This document shows positions 58,959-64,000 of a stretch of DNA of 64,000 bases, piece after piece; position 1 is the first letter of the stretch; every line of letters begins with the position of its first letter. The position numbers and the translations under genes are program-made. This stretch comes from Eutrigla gurnardus (lineage: Eukaryota; Chordata; Actinopteri; Perciformes; Triglidae): assembly GCA_963514095.1 (NCBI GenBank), contig OY741266.1, positions 3,427,501-3,491,500 of the forward strand, in the 5' to 3' direction. A model generated the notes under the pieces. It saw only the letters and a program-made list of their open reading frames with translations. It ran no database searches and was not told the DNA's origin.

Positions 58959-59912
58959 GTGTGGAATTTCTCAGCATGAGTGAAAACACAAAGCTGCTAT
59001 TTTTTCCCCAACAGCAAATCAAAATATCATTACTGTTACTGTTTCTATTTTCTCTCTAATTTTTTATTTCATTTATACTTAAGAAGATAATTAGCACCTG
59101 TTTTTGGTTTTTAATGATTTGTTTATTTATTACATGATTTTTTACTTTTTAAACTATTTTATTTCTTCAACGTATTTGCGTATGTATTTCTGTAGATATA
59201 TTTATATGTCTGCATATGTATAGGTGTGTGTGTGTGTGCAGGGATATGTACATTTGTGTGACTGTAAAACACATCTGTACATTGGACTGCCCTTTTCACT
59301 TATGAAAATAAAAGTAATCTGTAAAATAACTACATTTCATAACTGAGGCTTTCATATGTCTTTCTTTATTATTTTATAATTTCATAATTATTTATTATGA
59401 TTGCAGGTTTAGTCCTTGATACATGCCGCTCAGTCATCACAGCTCATCTGCAGACAGAGCTAACAGCTAACGTTTAGCAGAAGATATTATGATGTGTTCA
59501 AGCTCTATTCAGTAAATATTTGTAAGAGCTAAAGGTGAATTATAACGCTATCATGATGTGTTCAACCATCTAAAATGTTGTTTTTATAAACTTGAATAAA
59601 ACCAGTTGCTTGAAGGAGGTGTTTATGGTATAAAATAGATATTAGAGAGGGACATATGTTAAACGTCTAACACTAACTAAGCAGCTTATAATACACACTA
59701 AAACCCTAACACTAATGACGAGATGTTTGTTATTGATAAAATGTTTCAATTGTGTGATTTTATGCATATTACCATTATAGATGACAATAACCAAGTAAAA
59801 GAACAACGTATTTTTGACAGTTTACAGGACAAATTATTTTTGGAGCTTTGCTGTCAATTAGTCAATAGTTGTTAGAAAGAAACTAGACTTTGTCAGAATC
59901 GGTGCATCTCGA
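58796..59912. mobile_element. Old hAT-like element, decayed ends
   Basis: The left end TAGACATGCAGCGATCGATC and the inverted right end TCGAGATGCACCGATTC match at 12 of the first 15 positions. They resemble TAGAGATGCACCGAT-type hAT ends. The flanking 8-mers (AGAACGAC and AGCACAAA) match only partly. It contains (CA)n at 58922-58955 and (GT)n near 59224. It is 1117 bp with no transposase recognised. Confidence 0.45.
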
Positions 59913-62899
59913 AGCACAAAGCTGACTATTGGTGCTAAATTAATTTCAAAGTCCTCAGAAGAAAACCGATTACAGCCAATTTCTCACTGACATGCAGCTG
60001 GAAAACATGCTCTATTTTGCTTTCCACGTCAGCCACACTGCTCGTAATGATGGTGGTATTCTGAGAGTGTAAGGTGGGCACGCTGTTGATAAAGGAATGT
60101 TTGCTTGGTGAAACCATGACAACGGGCAGACAGACAGCACTTTAATGTCAAGACTATCTGTGCTCATTGTGTCATACTTTGAATAACAAATCAGAAAATG
60201 TCACAGTGGCATCAAATAAGAGCTGTGGAGCATTCTGTCACTGCAGGCCTTTCTGCACAGCGCTTTATTACTTTTCCTCTCCGTGCTTCCCATAATAACA
60301 GAAAACAGTTGTATGACAAGATGCTCCGAGTTTGTAAGTGTTCGAGATGATGAGCATCTCTGAGTTTATGAATATTTCACTAGACGTTTTTACATCCATG
60401 CTTAAACCTGTTTCCCCTATCAATTACTGCTGCACACCTGCGCCACACATTTCATTCTCAGGGTTTTTTTTTTTTTTTTTTTTTTACAGGTTACATAAGC
60501 TCATGTTGTTGTTTTTCCTGGAGACGGAGGCAACTTTGTGCATCTCGATATCCAAACGGGGTAGGTGCATTGTCATTTTCATCAGCGATGCTTCTGTTTC
60601 TGCACCGCCCATCTCTAACCTGATTCAGTCAACATCTGACAGCAGAGAGTGAGATGGAAAAAGAAAACGGTGGAAGGAGGGAGATGTAAGGAAGTGCCCC
60701 CGCACAAAGCAAACACTGTTTCTGTCTTTTTCCACTGCGGATGAGAACTCTGAGGCGCCGTGTTGCATGTTGTGGTTGCTCTGCGTGTGTCTTTTTTAAA
60801 AGTGCTTTATGACGGTGTGTTCACACCAATTGTGGAACAAATGTTCGCCAAGTGTTCGCCCGCAGGATCATGTGTTTCAATCACGTCACTCGCACTCAAT
60901 GCCATAGACAATCCCTGGTTTCTGCAGGCAGTCTGGTTCTGATTATTACGTTTATTAGGGTTAATGATTTGGATGTGCGGCTTCGCTCCAACACTCCTCC
61001 GACCATAGTCAGATATGTCCCCAGTATATGACACTATTAATACAAGTGAATTGAATGAGAAATCATGGGAATTTGTTGCGATCACTAGTGAAACGGCCAC
61101 TTACATGTTTCATGTCATTCTCGTTTAGTTTCAGGCTAATTCAGAGTACTCGCAAGTGGATCTCCTCCGTGATTCCTTCCTCCTAGAAATACCTGCAGTC
61201 GCATCGATACACGAGCATCACGTCTTGCCCTTTCCCAGGAGATCGAGATGAGGAGCTTCTCCTCAGTGTTCTGGATTGATTTGATTGGTCAGGATGCCAG
61301 TGGACTGTGGTATCGTGGTGATGCGGTTATTGCCATCATCATGACCTGTTCAAATATTATTTGTAAAATGTGTTTTTTGTCGAGAAACTAGAACAAAAAT
61401 TACACATTTTCAGGTTCTCACAGAAATATAAAATAATTATTATTGAGTCATTTATAATGTGTTTTTGTTTTTAAGACACTGGTATACAATCTGTACTGAT
61501 ATCGGCCGATATGCATTTTAAGGAATCAGTAAGAAAATACATTTGTACTCTGAGCTTACCATCTCCATCCGCAGATGGACAACAGATAACTCTGTGTCAA
61601 CAGTGTGATCGTGCGGCCCCGGGGGGGGGGCACCGACAGAACCGCTTTCCCAGATATGAAGTGGATAGATATGCTGGTTTCTTCTGCCAGTAACCTTGAC
61701 CTTGCACAGGCCTGCAGGGGGAGCGTGCGCTGTGTTGAGAGACTGACCGGATGTCTTTGAGCACCGACTTCCCTCACCATGCTATGCTGCAATGCAGTCT
61801 GTCATTTAACCCTCGATTGTTCCTGTCTTCATTTACAGCACTGAGCGCTGGGAGAAGTGTTGCAAAAGGGGGCTACGTTGCCAACAGGTCGGAGCGCACT
61901 GACAGACTATATTTAAATCTGCCTTCATTGGCCACACCGTGAACAGTTGCTATCATTTCATGTCAATGTTTGGCAGATCGACCGTAACGTGCTGGAAGAA
62001 GTATGTTCAGAGAACTTCCATATGTCTGATTTCAGCCCAAACACACACATATTTATTTATTTATATAAAGAAATAAAAGTGATATACATATTTGGTTGTT
62101 TGTTGTTCCTTTCCATGACCAGTGGTCTCCAGCAGGGCACAGGGGGAGGATTGAGTGATGTAGTGCCATGGAAGGGCCATCTGGCCTGAGGACCGCTACC
62201 TGACTCAGGCCCCTGCACCGGGGGCCACAGGCACCTGGTAAAGCTGGCAGGCATGTTGTTGGCAGTTTGCCAGATATGAAAGATACCACTTGCGTTTGGA
62301 CGGGCCCACTCAGCAGGGAGGTCCTCTGGCTGGAAGGTTACCAAACGGAGCAAAGGAAGTTCAAAGGGCAGTTCTGTTGGAGATTTGTATGTAACTCACA
62401 ACTCACAAAATCCATCTGAGTGGAAAAGGAGCTTTTCAGAAATGTAGCCATCCTATAAACAGATAAATCCTCATAGGAATGAGTAAATTATTGTGTTGAT
62501 GGCCCAAAGTTCAGACTAAGTATTCTTATTTCAGCTTTTTTAAAGATTTTAATTATTTATTTTCACTGTTTAAATGCGACAGTTAATTATTAACATCCCC
62601 ACAATGGTTCATATGATAGCTTTTGAAAAGTTATTGTTATCTTCCGTACATTTTCCTATGAATGCCCTGTAATACAAGCGATCAGTGCATGATACAAACA
62701 CCTGTGATGTTTCTGCAACACATGTCCTTGTTTCAGTTGAAAGATTGTGGTTTGAGATACAAATTACTAGGGAAGTTGTGTTACTAAAGTACAGAAGTAA
62801 ATGTATGTGATAAATAATTTGACTTGATTTCACTCGGGATGCGAGTCTCCCAGGTAAAAGTCTAGTTATTTCCATAGCTATAGTTAAGAACAGTAACAA
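59913..62899. other. Noncoding DNA, no gene recognised
   Basis: A T22 run lies at 60464-60485. Near 60816 a GGTGTGTTCACACCAATTGT string resembles a MITE end, but I found no partner. Frames such as 60338-60652 and 62057-62353 have no recognisable domain. Confidence 0.5.
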
Positions 62900-63135
62900 C
62901 ATACTGAACAGAGGGAGATTTCATTTGAAGAATTAAATTATGAAATTAAATAAATAATAGAGCTGCAATAACTTTACCACTTCCTAAATCTAATTATGAG
63001 AAAAACGGCCATTAAGAATAATCACATTAATCTTAATACATTTGTTTTTTTTAAATCACATTGGAAAAATTTGTGGCGTTCAGTAATGATTCTGTGGCGC
63101 TGTGCCACACATCGGTATATGTATGGGAAACACTG
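62900..63135. repeat. hAT-like fragment, right end only
   Basis: The right end GTATGGGAAACACTG is the inverse of CAGTGTTTCCCATAC, the terminal style of the element at 9397-10268. Inside are TTTGTGGCGTTCAGTAATGA and CTGTGGCGCTGTGCCACACA. No left end was found, so it is a fragment with an approximate start. Confidence 0.55.
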
Positions 63136-63422
63136 AGTAACAGCTAATCTTATCACTGACCAAAGTAGTGAATCTCACCACAAATAGACTCCCAATTTAT
63201 GTTTATTACATAAAATGTCAAAGCAGGTCCTGTAGATTCTAAGAATATTTGGAGGTTTTGTCCTGAACTCACAGAACTACTCTCATCCACCTCCCACTGC
63301 TGCACACCTCCACAGCCCTCCACTCAGGCAAGGAGTGAGTCAAAGTTGTGAAGTGCCAACCACACAAGGATCACCTTGTCTCACACAGCCGAACATTCCT
63401 TTTGAATCGCGGTGCGGCAGAA
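63136..63422. other. Noncoding DNA before the terminal minisatellite
   Basis: Nothing recognised. The sequence is C- and A-rich near 63270-63330. Confidence 0.5.
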
Positions 63423-64000
63423 CGTGGTAGGAGGGTAAGAAAGGTAGGAGAGTTAGAAAAGGTAGGAGAGGTAAGCGAGATAAGAAAGGTAGGCGAGATA
63501 AGAAAGATAGGAGAGATAAGAAAGATAGGAGAGATAAGAAAGGTAGGAGAGGTAAGAAAGGTAGTAGAGATAAGAAAGGTAGGAGAGATAAGAAAGATAG
63601 GAGAGATAAGAAAGGTAGGAGAGTTAGAAAAGGAAGGAGAGGTAGGAAAAGTAGGAGAGTTAGAAAAGGTAGGAGAGGTAAGCGAGATAAGAAAGGTGGG
63701 AGAGGTAAGAAAGGCAGTAGAGATAAGAAAGATAGGAGAGATAAGACAGGTAGGAGAGGTAAGCGAGATAAGAAAGGTAAGCGAGATAAGAAAGATAGGA
63801 GAGGTAAGAAAGGCAGTAGAGATAAGAAAGATAGGAGAGATAAGACAGGTAGGAGAGGTAAGCGAGATAAGAAAGGTAGGCGAGATAAGAAAGATAAGAG
63901 AGATAAGAAAGGTAGGAGAGATAAGGAAGGTAGGAGAGATAAGACAGGTAGGAGAGGTAAGCGAGATAAGAAAGGTAGGCGAGATAAGAAAGATAGGAGA
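63423..64000. repeat. 18-bp purine-rich minisatellite, open at the window edge
   Basis: Units of GAGATAAGAAAGGTAGGA and close variants (AAGATAGGA, AAGGTAAGCGA, AGTTAGAAAAGG) run to the last base. The plus strand is nearly all purine with regular single T positions. Longer super-units seem to recur, for example the block with GGCAGTAGAGATAAGAAAGA near 63713 and again near 63810. The true length cannot be known from this window. Confidence 0.92.

Noticed and set aside
60815..61100. Possible MITE with a GTGTTCACACC end
   Set aside because: No inverted partner end or target duplication found.

Overview
The window looks like teleost fish nuclear DNA, most likely from a percomorph. It is AT-rich and full of microsatellites. 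It carries hAT, CACTA and PIF/Harbinger-type DNA transposons, Gypsy-type solo LTRs, tails of fish LINEs, and several dispersed repeats typical of percomorph genomes. No operon structure, ribosome-binding sites or bacterial genes are visible. I found no convincing intact host protein-coding gene; the window reads as a gene-poor intergenic or intronic region. Almost every open frame is under about 110 codons and shows no recognisable domain.

The only coherent genes belong to one transposon. A complete CACTA (EnSpm-type) element spans 39236-45091. It has matching CACTG termini and a 3-bp AGA target duplication. It carries two divergent genes that share a short promoter interval: a spliced five-exon minus-strand gene (39901-41192), whose exons can be joined into 252 codons and which resembles the C14orf93-like proteins annotated in fish, and a plus-strand Tnp2-type transposase (41478-44692). 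The transposase looks dead: splice phases imply a missing exon, and there is a frameshift after the DPMH motif. The element landed exactly at the right edge of a 795-bp hAT element and split that element's 8-bp duplication GATGTAAC, so the order of events can be read from the sequence.

Layout. 0-5 kb: unique DNA with one Gypsy-type solo LTR (1498-2063) and a possible conserved noncoding block. 5.6-5.9 kb: a 12-bp minisatellite. 8.6-10.8 kb: a three-level nest (dispersed repeat, hAT, inner element). 11.9-13.7 kb: a long putative solo LTR. 13.9-14.4 kb: a LINE reverse-transcriptase remnant. 14.5-23 kb: mostly unique. 23.2-23.6 kb: a small hAT. 23.7-24.9 kb: a 48-bp satellite with a duplicated 155-bp higher-order spacer. 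25-31 kb: unique DNA, a LINE tail, a Harbinger-like MITE and dispersed repeats. 32.6-33.5 kb: a terminal coding exon of a fish multicopy family, broken by a solo LTR. 34.4-36.1 kb: a TTAA-flanked foldback MITE and a TAA-flanked MITE. 37.9-46.6 kb: the nested hAT/CACTA complex flanked by two copies of a composite repeat. 48.3 kb: an L2/CR1-like LINE tail. 51.6-52.7 kb: a solo LTR carrying a MITE. 52.8-55.2 kb: another MITE and a small hAT. 58.3-59.9 kb: a dispersed repeat and an old hAT. 63.4 kb to the edge: an 18-bp minisatellite that runs out of the window.

The main value of the window is its readable transposon stratigraphy. Family names come from memory of motifs and termini; no database search was possible.
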